Positions 4,609-13,223 of a DNA stretch of 24,263 bases are shown here, piece by piece; position 1 is the first letter of the stretch, and each line of letters opens with the position of its first letter. The stretch comes from a virus, in IMG/VR virus record IMGVR_UViG_3300021131_000047, positions 1 through 24,263 of that record, one strand, 5' to 3'. Under the pieces are notes generated by a model. It had not been told where the DNA came from. It worked only from the letters and a program-made list of their open reading frames with translations, and searched no databases. Made by a program: the position numbers and the translations under genes.

Positions 4609-7250
4609 GCCTGAGATTCGACCCAGTTCAAACGAGCCAAGATGGTATTGCTGCCACCAGCCGTAGGTGTGGTCGCAACCACATACAAAATATCAGGGCC
4701 ATCAGGGTAGACGTTAGCTTGGCTGGTTGGCACAGTGTTAGATGTACCGCCACCCAAAGCCGCATTACCAATCGCACTGATGGCTGACAAGTCATAAGTG
4801 GTCTGACCAGATGCGTTGCTATAGAAAGCCGCAATAGATGTACCACCACTGATCGTCACTGTGTTTGTAGTGTTAACCGCAACCTGAGAGATGGAGTCAG
4901 TGTTCGTGGCAGACTGAGCAATACTGCCAAACGATCCAGAGAACGCAGACGGCACACCATTCAGAATCAACTGCACCAGATAGGTAGTGTTTGTCACAAC
5001 GGCAATCTCACGCAATTGCAACTGCAAACGGTTGATGATCTCTTTCAAACCAAACAAGCCAGCCGTGCCGTTGTCCACCGAGGGAGCAATACGGATGGCC
5101 ATGATTGGCACAGCAGCCGTTGAGTTCGGGCTGGTCAGCGCAGTGGTCATGCCGTAGTTGTAAATGGCTGAGGCATCGTTGTTGAAGCCGCCATCCATGA
5201 CAACAGATGAACCCCAGTGCGACAGCAGTGCCGCCGTGTCAGGAGCCGCATATTCCACAGAGACAGGCGCAGTAGCTGAATAAGTGAACGCAGTACCAGC
5301 AGCGCCGCCGGTCTGGCCACGGGTCACGCCCTGCAACTGTGTGCCGGTCATGCTGGTGTACTTGATGTATTCCACCACGCCAGACACGCCAGAACCACGA
5401 ATGATCGCAGTACCACCGGCTGGGTTAAAGCCAAAAGTGCTACCCACGTTGATGGTTGCATCAGTCGTTCCGATGCTTGCCGTCAAGTATGTGGTCTGAA
5501 TCTCGTTGTTTTGCTCGTAGTGGCTGCACATGTTGCCAGACCGCAGGTAAGCGGTGTACTGCACGTTGTTGTTCTGGAACGTGTAGACATAAACAATTGC
5601 ACCGTTCACAGTACGCACACCAAAGCGCACAGCGCCAGCACCGTACCAAGAATAGTCGATGTACCACATCTGAATCTTGGTCAAGTCAAGCTTGTAACCA
5701 GACGGGTTGGATGGGCTGTTGCTGCCATCCAGAACGTCATACCACTGAGACTGAGGAATCTTGGTATCAATGGTGCGGCTGACAATAGCGTTGGTGATGT
5801 TTGCACCACGGTACTCAGGCGAGATTTGCAAGCTGGTATCGCTGGCAATAGACAGCACACGGTAAGAAGCGCCACGAATCACAATGTAGTCACCCACCAC
5901 CAAAGTGGTTGTGAACGCCGTGTTTGTACCAGTGACAGTACCTACACCTTGGTTGACAGCAATCAGACCAGGGATTTGGTTCACACTGGTACGCAAGACT
6001 GCATACAACTGCTGACCGTCATACTGGAAGAACATGCCATTTTGCTGGTCAAAGAAGCCAATCTTGTTGCTTGAGCCAAACCAGTTGGTGGGGGTGACGT
6101 GCAAAATGTTTGGCACTGTTGACGTAGCAGGAGAAGCAGTCGGCACAATATTGTTTACTGTTTGATAAGTAAACGTAGTGGCCGATGGCACAGTCAGGAT
6201 TTGGAAGTAGCCGTTGTAAGCCGCCTGATCAGCACCAGACACAGTGACATACGTGTTGATGGCCAAGTTGTGCGCTGTCTTGGTAGTCACAGTCACGGTC
6301 GAGCCAGCCGATGTCAATACAGGCAACTGGATTTGTGGGCAAAGAATTGTGCCGGTGGAGAACTGGATGCCCTTGCCAGACTGGTAACGGAAATATCGGC
6401 GAGTCTGACGGAACAAGATGGCGTTCGGAACAGATGAACCGGCAGTGAAGTTGACCGAGCCGTCATAGGCACGGACAGTCACAGCCCCAGCAGGACGGGC
6501 ATACACGCAAACTTGAGTGTTACCGCTTACGCCTGGTGTTGTGGCAGTGCCGGTCAAGGTCGAGGCGATGGTGAAGACGTTTTGAGCAGTGACACTTGCC
6601 ACCACCCAAGGAGCATTCAATCCGGTCACACCGGTTGTACCAACGATGTAAACCAGCGAGCCAACAGACAAACCGTGGGCATAAACAGTGTTGACAGTGA
6701 TGGCTGTACCAGACAGTGTGATGGCTGTGGTGCTGGCCGCATTTACAGAAATACCGCAGTTGCTATAAAAATAGCCAGCATAGATATATGTTGATGTAGA
6801 AGAATAGCAAGCGCTTGTAAACACTTGATTCTGCATGGTAATGACGTATGACGTTGCACTTGTTGCAGTTGTGATCAAACCCCAGCCAGCAGCGTTTGCG
6901 TCAACAGGGTCTTGAATGAAGATCGGTGTGCCAACAGCGTAAGTCACAGAGCTAGAAGTCAGTGTCAAAGCAAGTTGGTATTTATTACTTTGATTACCAA
7001 TTAACTGGGTGACAATCAAGGGTGTGTTGGTGATGTAGTAGCAGGACCCACGGTTTTGTTGCAGTGCAACTTGTTCCCATTTTGAAGACTGTTGTCCGTA
7101 TTCAAAGTCAGTGTCGATCAGAGATTGGGGTGTACTTACCCTCAGTTTGTCCACAGCATCATAGGCGTTGGAACGCTGAGATGCCAGTGTTGCGGCTTGC
7201 GTGTTAGCCTGGCTGATGGGTGACGGGGCAAAGGATGAAATGATGGCCAT
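4605..7250 (-). CDS. Large virion structural protein, probable tail or host-contact protein
   Basis: The 881-residue protein begins with a helical segment, then KLRVSTPQSLIDTDFEYGQQ (about residues 35-54), a pattern I recall from large structural proteins of marine and freshwater phages. The rest is rich in Ser, Thr, Gly and Asn and looks all-beta. Two repeat units have AHGLSVGSLVYIVGTTGVTG...WVV...FTI (about 190-228) and AHNLAINTYVTVSGADQAAYNG...TFTY (about 326-362). Other recognisable parts are RRYFRYQSGKGIQFSTG (284-300) and IGFFDQQNGMFFQYDGQ (397-413). No catalytic motif is seen. It is the last gene of the late operon. The exact virion location is unknown; a tail surface or receptor-contact role is inferred. 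Confidence 0.8.
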   Translation of the reverse strand: MAIISSFAPSPISQANTQAATLASQRSNAYDAVDKLRVSTPQSLIDTDFEYGQQSSKWEQVALQQNRGSCYYITNTPLIVTQLIGNQSNKYQLALTLTSSSVTYAVGTPIFIQDPVDANAAGWGLITTATSATSYVITMQNQVFTSACYSSTSTYIYAGYFYSNCGISVNAASTTAITLSGTAITVNTVYAHGLSVGSLVYIVGTTGVTGLNAPWVVASVTAQNVFTIASTLTGTATTPGVSGNTQVCVYARPAGAVTVRAYDGSVNFTAGSSVPNAILFRQTRRYFRYQSGKGIQFSTGTILCPQIQLPVLTSAGSTVTVTTKTAHNLAINTYVTVSGADQAAYNGYFQILTVPSATTFTYQTVNNIVPTASPATSTVPNILHVTPTNWFGSSNKIGFFDQQNGMFFQYDGQQLYAVLRTSVNQIPGLIAVNQGVGTVTGTNTAFTTTLVVGDYIVIRGASYRVLSIASDTSLQISPEYRGANITNAIVSRTIDTKIPQSQWYDVLDGSNSPSNPSGYKLDLTKIQMWYIDYSWYGAGAVRFGVRTVNGAIVYVYTFQNNNVQYTAYLRSGNMCSHYEQNNEIQTTYLTASIGTTDATINVGSTFGFNPAGGTAIIRGSGVSGVVEYIKYTSMTGTQLQGVTRGQTGGAAGTAFTYSATAPVSVEYAAPDTAALLSHWGSSVVMDGGFNNDASAIYNYGMTTALTSPNSTAAVPIMAIRIAPSVDNGTAGLFGLKEIINRLQLQLREIAVVTNTTYLVQLILNGVPSAFSGSFGSIAQSATNTDSISQVAVNTTNTVTISGGTSIAAFYSNASGQTTYDLSAISAIGNAALGGGTSNTVPTSQANVYPDGPDILYVVATTPTAGGSNTILARLNWVESQA

Positions 7251-7253
7251 TGA

Positions 7254-7517
7254 TTACTCCTGCGGATGGCTACGCTTTGTGCCACCAGTCATGTAGAACG
7301 GGCTGGCATCTGCATTGGTGGGGTGCTTGTCTTTGAAGACACCCTTGGTTTCCATGAAGTTGCGGCCAGTCTCAGGACGCAGGGTAGACATGCTGTCAGC
7401 CCAACGGTATTGAAGAGTTCCGTCTACAGGAACACGGTTGTCGCCAGAACGGAAAGTTGCATCTTTAGAATGCGTCATTTCCTTGTACAGACACTGGGTT
7501 TGAAATAGTTTGTTCAC
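7254..7517 (-). CDS. Small hypothetical virion-region protein with GTG start
   Basis: I chose the GTG at 7517 because AAGGAG lies 7 bases upstream on the minus strand; a longer frame from 7559 has no good site. The 87-residue product is soluble and charged, with NRVPVDGTLQYRWADSMS and a Pro/Gly-containing C-terminus (FYMTGGTKRSHPQE). No known motif is visible. Its 5' part overlaps the upstream membrane-protein gene by 53 bases, and only 3 bases separate it from the 881-residue gene. A small structural or assembly role is possible from position only. Confidence 0.65.
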   Translation of the reverse strand: MNKLFQTQCLYKEMTHSKDATFRSGDNRVPVDGTLQYRWADSMSTLRPETGRNFMETKGVFKDKHPTNADASPFYMTGGTKRSHPQE

Positions 7518-7713
7518 GTTTACGCTCCTTGTATAGAACAGGCAGAAACACACTGACACAGAAGAAACAGAAGGTCGCCAGTCGCACCCAGTCAGGATTG
7601 TTCATTATCCACGTTGACAGGGCAAATGTCATCCCCAACGCAATAATTGTCAATAACCTGTCGGTAATTACGCTCAACGCCAACGATAAGAGAGCAGCTA
7701 CTTTTTGTTCCAT
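7465..7713 (-). CDS. Small two-helix membrane protein
   Basis: The 82-residue protein starts MEQKVAALLSLALSVITDR. It has two hydrophobic segments (about residues 19-38, TDRLLTIIALGMTFALSTWI, and 44-62, VRLATFCFFCVSVFLPVLY) joined by a short loop NNPDW, then a polar tail. The ATG at 7713 is favoured over that at 7719 because AAAGGGG (7720-7726) ends 6 bases before it. Topology would allow a holin-like or other inner-membrane role, but it is far from the endolysin cluster and no family is recognised. A promoter candidate precedes it, so it may be expressed separately from the upstream late genes. Confidence 0.68.
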   Translation of the reverse strand: MEQKVAALLSLALSVITDRLLTIIALGMTFALSTWIMNNPDWVRLATFCFFCVSVFLPVLYKERKREQTISNPVSVQGNDAF

Positions 7714-7737
7714 GATCATCCCCTTTGAAAAAGCCTG

Positions 7738-7766
7738 AGTATATCGTTATGTTTCACTCTCGTCAT
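7738..7766 (-). promoter_or_regulatory. Candidate sigma-70-like promoter inside the late operon
   Basis: On the minus strand, ATGACG (7761-7766; four of six to TTGACA) and TATACT (7738-7743; five of six to TATAAT) are separated by exactly 17 bases. A start near 7731 would leave a short leader before AAAGGGG and the ATG at 7713. The -10 box lies in one of the few true gaps of the late operon; the -35 box lies in the end of the upstream gene. This is pattern matching only. Confidence 0.4.
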
Positions 7767-7959
7767 CTTCTTCAAAGAAGCCACTGCCCCATGCGTCATC
7801 AGACACTTTGAGCTTGAGGGCTTCCAGCTTCAGACTACGGTCGATAATCTTCATCTTGTCGGTCAAGCTGGCAGTGACATCATTGACAGTCTCTTCCAGC
7901 AGTTTGGCAATCGCTTTCTCAAGCGCAGGATCAATACCCAGTTGTTTTTTCTTGCTCAT
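7747..7959 (-). CDS. Small acidic helical protein
   Basis: The 70-residue product begins MSKKKQLGIDPALEKAIAKL and continues as one or two amphipathic helices (about residues 10-52) with an acidic end SGFFEEDDESET. It appears soluble and lacks Cys. Its start overlaps the stop of the upstream 737-residue gene as ATGA (7956-7959), implying coupled translation. I do not recognise the family. The coupling to a large coiled-coil virion protein suggests an assembly partner, but this is inference. Confidence 0.7.
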   Translation of the reverse strand: MSKKKQLGIDPALEKAIAKLLEETVNDVTASLTDKMKIIDRSLKLEALKLKVSDDAWGSGFFEEDDESET

Positions 7960-10169
7960 GGCAACATTGATCCTACAGTTTCTCTTCCAACATACCCAAC
8001 ACCGGCAGAAAATAGTCCATACTTAACAAATTTGTTTAATTTGTTGAGGGCTATTTCTCTTTCGCCAATGCTGCCAGTCAATTTTTTAGCCGCATCTTGT
8101 AATTCATTGTATTGATTGAGATCAATATAACCACTGTCATACAAAGATTTAGCGGCTGTAGAAGCATTTTTTGCCACTTGTTTTGGATCGCTTCCTCTAA
8201 TAATGTCTGCCTGAGCCTTAGACAATTCAGAAATTGCTTGATCTTTTTTGGCTTGCTCGGTAGTCATCCGTTCAGATTCTTGCTTATTGATCTTCTCTAT
8301 TTCTGTTTGTGACTTGCCTTTTTCAGACTCAAGCCTGGTCTTGGCTTTTTGTGCTTCTGCTTGTTTTTCAGCCAGGGTCTTAGGTTGTTGATAACCTTTT
8401 GGCAATTCTTTTGCTTCAGGCAGTTTGGTTTCGCCTATGCGTTTGGTCTGAGCTTGCGCTTTGCTTTGTAATTGACTTTGAACCATTTCTGCCATTTTTC
8501 TATCATGGGCAGCTTGGTTAAATCGGCCTTTTGCAACATCAACCGCTTCTTGTGCAGTTGCCTTGGCGTTACGCATATTTTGAAATTCTGAACGCAATCC
8601 AAGTTGATCAAGTGCATTGCCGTTGGTTTCAATCCATCTAGCAAGTTCTGTTTCTGATGGGGCTATCTTGGCTCCAAACAAATCTTGTGCAAAGTAAAGA
8701 CGAGCAGATTCTTTCAAGTCTGGGCTTTCGGCCAACATTCTTGAAAGCACTGGATGTCCTTGATTTGCTTTCTTAATAACTTCGCCAACCACTTGGGCAT
8801 CTGCAAGTTTGTCTTGTAACGACAAAGAATTTTCTTCAAGCACCTGAGCAAGACCGCCGCCAGTTCTTTGCTCAACAATGTCTAGTGGGCGAGACAATTC
8901 TTGCCACGTTTTTCTGGCTGTTTGATATTCTTTTGGAGTTTGTCCAATAAGCATATCTTTGTATTTTTGAAACTTAATAGCCATATCTTTGTTGATGGCA
9001 TATCCAGCTTCTTCAAACCCATCAATCATCTTGTCAAGAGTTTTGATATTTGAATCTGCTTTTATAACGCTTATGTTATTTTTTCCGTCTGTTTCTAAAT
9101 TTTTAATGATCTGAGACAGAAAATTTTTCTCTGCTTGAGAACCAGATTGCTCAAAATCTTTCTTTGCCAAATTAACAATACTGTCTGTTGATACAACAGG
9201 TTTATCACCATACTTTGTTTTAACGCCAGCATAGTCTGCTTCTTTTGATCGAATTGGCGCATACTTTTTCTTGATGTCTTCTAAGATTGTTCTTAGCTTT
9301 CCACCAAACGTATTTTTATCAATCGTTGGATTTGCCAACAATTCTTTGTCAAGTTGATCTATTTTTTGTTCAGCTATGGTTTTTGCTTGAGCCGCTTTCT
9401 TTTCTGTTTCTGTAAGAACAGCGGTCTTGGTTTCTGCTTCTTTAAGAGCAGGTGCAATCTTTGTTGAACGAACTTCTTCACGCAACGGTTTCATGGCCTG
9501 TGGGCCAACAGTAGGCGCAGGAGCTTGTGTTTCTGCTTTGCGTTCAGCAACCTTGGGTTGTTGTTTTAACTGTTGTAATGCTTGATCACGCTTTGCAATC
9601 TCAGAATTTAACCTGTCAACTTCACCCTGACGTTGCGGTGAAATTGTTTGAGATTTGACTTCATCAAGTTGTTTTTGCAACAATCCTCTTTCGCTAGCAA
9701 TCTTAGAAATTAAATCTTCAGATTCTTTAGCAACTTTGCTGCCGGTCAATCTGGTAGCCAAATCAGATAATTTTCCAACACCAGAACTGATTGCTTTTGG
9801 AAGAGATTGAACAAGTTTTGTTCCACCAACAATTAAAGGTATGTCTTCACCAAGTGCTACAGATGGTTCTGTACCTGGCGCTGGTGTTGGAAATTGTTTT
9901 TTTATGTAAGAAGACGGTGGAAATATTTGTCTACGGGCTTGTAATTCTGGAGTTGCTTCTTCTGTTGTACCTAGAGATTCAATGTCGCCAGGAATACCTG
10001 CCAAATTAGAAATTAATCCAACCGCACCGCCATACAAATGTTCACCAAGACCAGGTTCTTCTGGCTTGGTTTCATCAGCTGGTTTTCCAAATCTTGATGT
10101 ATCAGGTTTGCCAAAACGTGATGTATCAGGCTTAGATTCTGGTTTGCCAAAACGTGATGTATCAACCAT
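7956..10169 (-). CDS. Large coiled-coil protein, probable ejected internal virion protein
   Basis: The 737-residue product starts with three copies of DTSRFGKP (residues 3-30). Next comes a Gly-rich stretch (HLYGGAVGLISNLAGIPGDI, about 44-63), then hundreds of charged, Lys/Glu/Gln-rich residues with heptad character (about 145-300 and 520-680), and a hydrophobic C-terminal segment (YGLFSAGVGYVG). No peptidase or transglycosylase motif was found. Size, low complexity and position in a block of four such genes after the nozzle gene resemble the DNA-ejection proteins of short-tailed phages (T7 gp14-16, P22 gp7/16/20). The assignment is by context, not homology. Its DNA looks more A/T-rich than the flanking structural genes. 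Confidence 0.72.
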   Translation of the reverse strand: MVDTSRFGKPESKPDTSRFGKPDTSRFGKPADETKPEEPGLGEHLYGGAVGLISNLAGIPGDIESLGTTEEATPELQARRQIFPPSSYIKKQFPTPAPGTEPSVALGEDIPLIVGGTKLVQSLPKAISSGVGKLSDLATRLTGSKVAKESEDLISKIASERGLLQKQLDEVKSQTISPQRQGEVDRLNSEIAKRDQALQQLKQQPKVAERKAETQAPAPTVGPQAMKPLREEVRSTKIAPALKEAETKTAVLTETEKKAAQAKTIAEQKIDQLDKELLANPTIDKNTFGGKLRTILEDIKKKYAPIRSKEADYAGVKTKYGDKPVVSTDSIVNLAKKDFEQSGSQAEKNFLSQIIKNLETDGKNNISVIKADSNIKTLDKMIDGFEEAGYAINKDMAIKFQKYKDMLIGQTPKEYQTARKTWQELSRPLDIVEQRTGGGLAQVLEENSLSLQDKLADAQVVGEVIKKANQGHPVLSRMLAESPDLKESARLYFAQDLFGAKIAPSETELARWIETNGNALDQLGLRSEFQNMRNAKATAQEAVDVAKGRFNQAAHDRKMAEMVQSQLQSKAQAQTKRIGETKLPEAKELPKGYQQPKTLAEKQAEAQKAKTRLESEKGKSQTEIEKINKQESERMTTEQAKKDQAISELSKAQADIIRGSDPKQVAKNASTAAKSLYDSGYIDLNQYNELQDAAKKLTGSIGEREIALNKLNKFVKYGLFSAGVGYVGRETVGSMLP
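10081..10164 (-). repeat. Three 24-bp direct repeats encoding DTSRFGKP
   Basis: Units lie at 10081-10104, 10105-10128 and 10141-10164, with a 12-base interruption before the last. The last two are identical over 24 bases and the first differs at a few positions. They encode the N-terminal DTSRFGKP repeats of the 737-residue protein, so they keep the reading frame and probably arose by in-frame duplication. Confidence 0.85.
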
Positions 10170-12070
10170 TACAGAAACCCTTTCTTTTTCAGATCGGCTC
10201 TTGCTGCATCTTGATTGCCTTTGAAATGCTCATCAGCATAGGCTTTGATTTCTTCTGGCGTTGCTTTTTGTTTTGATTCGGCAACAGATTGTGTAGCACT
10301 TGGTTTCAGTGTAGATTTATTCACGCCATCAATCACTGATTGAATTTCATTATCTGTTAAATGAGCACCACGCAAACCTTTTACCAATTGATTTTTTCTG
10401 CTTGCCAACAGATTCAAATAACCTTCTTTTTCATAATTTGTTGGGTCTAATGCGCCACCCGCTTGCTTGATAACAGACACTAATAACCGTCCACCGGCGA
10501 TTTCACGTTCAGCCGTATATGCCGCAAACAAGGCTTCCTTTTGTGCCACAGCATTTTTTGCGCTTGATGATATTTCTCCGTCAACAATACCTTGAAATTC
10601 ATCATCTGTAATTTCATGATTAGGATCACCTTTGCCTAAAGAAGCAAGTTTTTCTCTGATGCCACTTAATTTAGAAAGAACACCGGTTTTTACACTTGGG
10701 TCTCTAAACAGAGTAATGACATGATCCATTTCAGATACGCCCCTAGCAAGATCAACAATCTTTTGATCTCCCTTGTCGCTACCTGATGTTTTTCCAATAA
10801 TGTCTTTTAAGAAAGCAGTTGGCCCAAGTTGACCAGTTGGCTTGGCTTGTGTTTTTCTCATGCCTTCCATGCCGCCTTCAAGCGGAACAACTTTTTTGGT
10901 CAATGTGTCAATGTAAAACGGTTTACCTGCTTCATTGAACAATACTTCTGGCTTTTCGTATTTTTTCTCTTCTCTAAATCTTGCCAATGTTGCAACTTCT
11001 CTTATGTCAACAAGTTCTTTTTCATTTTGGAAGCGTTTAGCAAGCAAATTGTACTCATTTTTAAGTTTGTCAACTTTGTCTTGTGCGGCCGTCAAAGTTG
11101 CGCTGACAGCACCAACGGCTTCGCCCATAGCTTTGTATTGGCCAGACCGTGCCAATCTGGTAATAATTCCCGTGTTGTCGGTTGCCATGATCTCTTGAAT
11201 CTTTTGCAAGCCCAGCTCTTTGTCTGTGGACAACAACTTCATAGCATCTTCATACAAAGCATTTACTTTGTCATTGTGCGACTTCAGCACTTTAAGGTTT
11301 TCTTCAAACGCCTTGATGTCTTTTTCGTACACATCTTTGCGTCCTTCTTGATAACCTTTCATGGCTCCCGTCAAGCTGGCCAGAGTCTGCATACCGGCGT
11401 ACTTGCCCTTGCCGCCAGAACCAAACGCAGCAACGCTGATCAAAGCAAACAAGCTGGCAACGTCTTTTGCAGACTCCGGTGTTGGAGCAAACGGAGATGC
11501 TTCTTGAATGTCTTTTTTGTGTTGATCTATCAAATTAGATTGTTCTGTTTTGTAATCTTGCAGAGCTTTGGTTTTTAAGCCTTCAGTTTTCTCTGCCAGT
11601 TTGGCTTGATCAATCTTGGCCAAAGTTTCTTCGTTAGCACCTTGCGTAGACAGATTAAATCTCAAACGATCTAAGTCTGCTGGTTTCATGCCTTTGATAA
11701 TGTTTGGATTTTTAAGAACATCATCAAGACTTGGCAACGGTGCTTCTGCCATCGGTGCAGGTGCGGCAGGGGCTGCTGGCGCTAGAGGCTGTGGTTGTCT
11801 TGCAACTGGTGCTTGTGTGCTGACAGGCGATTTGGTTGTACCTAATGCGTTTTGCAAACTCTTTGGCACATTCAGTGGTGCGTTTGCTTGACCAGGTATT
11901 GTTTGCCCCTCAGTTGACAGTTGACCTTTTGGCATCACCAAAGGAGCTTGTGCCGGTGTAGCATTTGGCAAATTCCTCATCTCTGGAGGTATCACCAGCG
12001 GCGGCTGTTTGTCTGGTGACGCACCAATTACATTACCGCCTTCATCGTAAATCAATGATGGGTTACGCAT
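10169..12070 (-). CDS. Large helical protein with Pro/Ala-rich N-terminus, probable internal virion protein
   Basis: The 633-residue protein has a disordered-looking N-terminal 115 residues rich in Pro, Ala and Gln (for example APAAPAAPAPMAEAPLPSLD). A long mostly helical region with a small Gly/Ala patch follows (LFALISVAAFGSGGKGKYAG, about 207-226), then coiled-coil segments to about residue 365. The C-terminal half includes VSEMDHVITLFRDP and AFLKDIIGK. No signal peptide or enzyme motif is seen. Its stop and the next start share one base (TAATG). With its neighbours it forms a block that resembles podovirus ejection proteins; this is a contextual inference. Confidence 0.72.
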   Translation of the reverse strand: MRNPSLIYDEGGNVIGASPDKQPPLVIPPEMRNLPNATPAQAPLVMPKGQLSTEGQTIPGQANAPLNVPKSLQNALGTTKSPVSTQAPVARQPQPLAPAAPAAPAPMAEAPLPSLDDVLKNPNIIKGMKPADLDRLRFNLSTQGANEETLAKIDQAKLAEKTEGLKTKALQDYKTEQSNLIDQHKKDIQEASPFAPTPESAKDVASLFALISVAAFGSGGKGKYAGMQTLASLTGAMKGYQEGRKDVYEKDIKAFEENLKVLKSHNDKVNALYEDAMKLLSTDKELGLQKIQEIMATDNTGIITRLARSGQYKAMGEAVGAVSATLTAAQDKVDKLKNEYNLLAKRFQNEKELVDIREVATLARFREEKKYEKPEVLFNEAGKPFYIDTLTKKVVPLEGGMEGMRKTQAKPTGQLGPTAFLKDIIGKTSGSDKGDQKIVDLARGVSEMDHVITLFRDPSVKTGVLSKLSGIREKLASLGKGDPNHEITDDEFQGIVDGEISSSAKNAVAQKEALFAAYTAEREIAGGRLLVSVIKQAGGALDPTNYEKEGYLNLLASRKNQLVKGLRGAHLTDNEIQSVIDGVNKSTLKPSATQSVAESKQKATPEEIKAYADEHFKGNQDAARADLKKKGFL

Positions 12071-13223
12071 TTGTTGGGCCTTTAGATGAAGTCTGAGGCA
12101 AGCTAAAGCCTATGGCGTTATAGAACTCACTTGCCAATTTGTTTGCATCTTGACTGCCGTTGTACCCTGCGGCAATGGCTTGCTTGACCAAAGTATCCGC
12201 TGTGCCAGCCACAGTTTGTGCTTGTGACATCAAGGCCAGTCCTTGGCTTATGTTTTGTTGTGCATATTGCTGTGCAACTCTTTGAATGTCAGCTTCAATT
12301 TGTTGTGCGGCAGTGCCACCAGAAACACCAGCAGCAGCTTGTTGTTGCAGAGCCACTGCTCGTCTTGTTTCTAAGTCTTGTTGTTGTTGCGGAGTCAGTT
12401 GTCCTGATTGACCAGCGGCAAGTATCTGCTGACCTTGTTGTTGCATCAGTGCGGCTTGTTGACGGTATGGATCAGCCAACGCTCTGATCTCAGCTTCATT
12501 ACGAGCCGCTTGTTCTCTTGTTTCATTCGCTGCTTTGTTGGCTTGATACAAGCCAAATGCTTGTGTGCCAAATTTGGCATACGGAGCAAACGGATCAAGA
12601 GCTTCACCAAATGCTTTAGCACTCTGACCGTAAGGCGCAGCAAATTCTTTAAATCTTTGACCGTAAGACTTTTCTGATTTGACGGGTTCTTCAGCATTAA
12701 AACCTGAAGTATCATAACCACTGGTATCAAGAGGTATTGCCGCTGGCGCACTGCTAGGCAAATTTGCTTGTTCAACAGTCGGTTGTGCTGCTACAGGCGG
12801 TTTTGGTATAGGTGTTCTTGGCACACCAGATGGTGATTGAAATGAAGCAGATGTTGAAGAAGAATCAAGAGCATTACCACGATCGTCATAAAGAGGAACA
12901 GCCGCTTCACGTTGTCCAGCTTGTAGATTCGTAACAGGAGGTAGATCACTTCTAATATCTTGTGTTTGAGTTACTTCAGTAGGAGAAGGTTCGTTATCTA
13001 CTGTGGTGTCGTAACCACCAAAGCCACTATCTCCATCTTCAAATTCCATGATGCCAGTAGCAGGATTGATCTTGCCACTGCCGCCATGTTTTTTAAGCAA
13101 TTTGGCTTCTTTGGGATTGATGTGAGCAAGAATAGAGTCTTTGCCACGACCAGCGGCAGCAAGGCGTTTTGCCATGTCAGGCAAGCCCATGTCCACTTGC
13201 AATAGTTTTGCTAAGGTTGCCAT
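12063..13223 (-). CDS. Virion protein with GRG...LAHINPKEAxLLK...GGSG N-terminal module
   Basis: The 386-residue product begins with GRGKDSILAHINPKEAKLLK followed by GGSGKINPATGIMEF (about residues 25-61). I recognise this module at the N-terminus of several uncharacterised phage proteins near tail or ejection genes. Residues 70-180 are Pro/Ser-rich and probably disordered, with DTSGYDTSGF at about 166-175. Residues 235-345 are strongly helical and Gln/Ala-rich (QQAALMQQQGQQ, LTPQQQQDLETRR). The 5' and 3' ends overlap neighbours by 1 and 8 bases. It is probably a structural or ejected protein; the Gln-rich helical part could oligomerise. Confidence 0.75.
   Translation of the reverse strand: MATLAKLLQVDMGLPDMAKRLAAAGRGKDSILAHINPKEAKLLKKHGGSGKINPATGIMEFEDGDSGFGGYDTTVDNEPSPTEVTQTQDIRSDLPPVTNLQAGQREAAVPLYDDRGNALDSSSTSASFQSPSGVPRTPIPKPPVAAQPTVEQANLPSSAPAAIPLDTSGYDTSGFNAEEPVKSEKSYGQRFKEFAAPYGQSAKAFGEALDPFAPYAKFGTQAFGLYQANKAANETREQAARNEAEIRALADPYRQQAALMQQQGQQILAAGQSGQLTPQQQQDLETRRAVALQQQAAAGVSGGTAAQQIEADIQRVAQQYAQQNISQGLALMSQAQTVAGTADTLVKQAIAAGYNGSQDANKLASEFYNAIGFSLPQTSSKGPTNA

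Noticed and set aside
5511-6074. Open frame of 187 codons on the + strand
   Set aside because: It lies fully antisense to the 881-residue virion gene, and no domain or start signal supports it.
7518-7559. N-terminal extension of the 87-residue gene from an ATG at 7559
   Set aside because: The extension has no ribosome binding site, while GTG at 7517 has AAGGAG at 7 bases.
10829-11578. Open frame of 249 codons on the + strand
   Set aside because: It is rich in Phe, Cys and Ser, runs antisense to the well-formed 633-residue gene, and has no ribosome binding site or recognisable motif. It is best explained as a mirror of that gene's composition.
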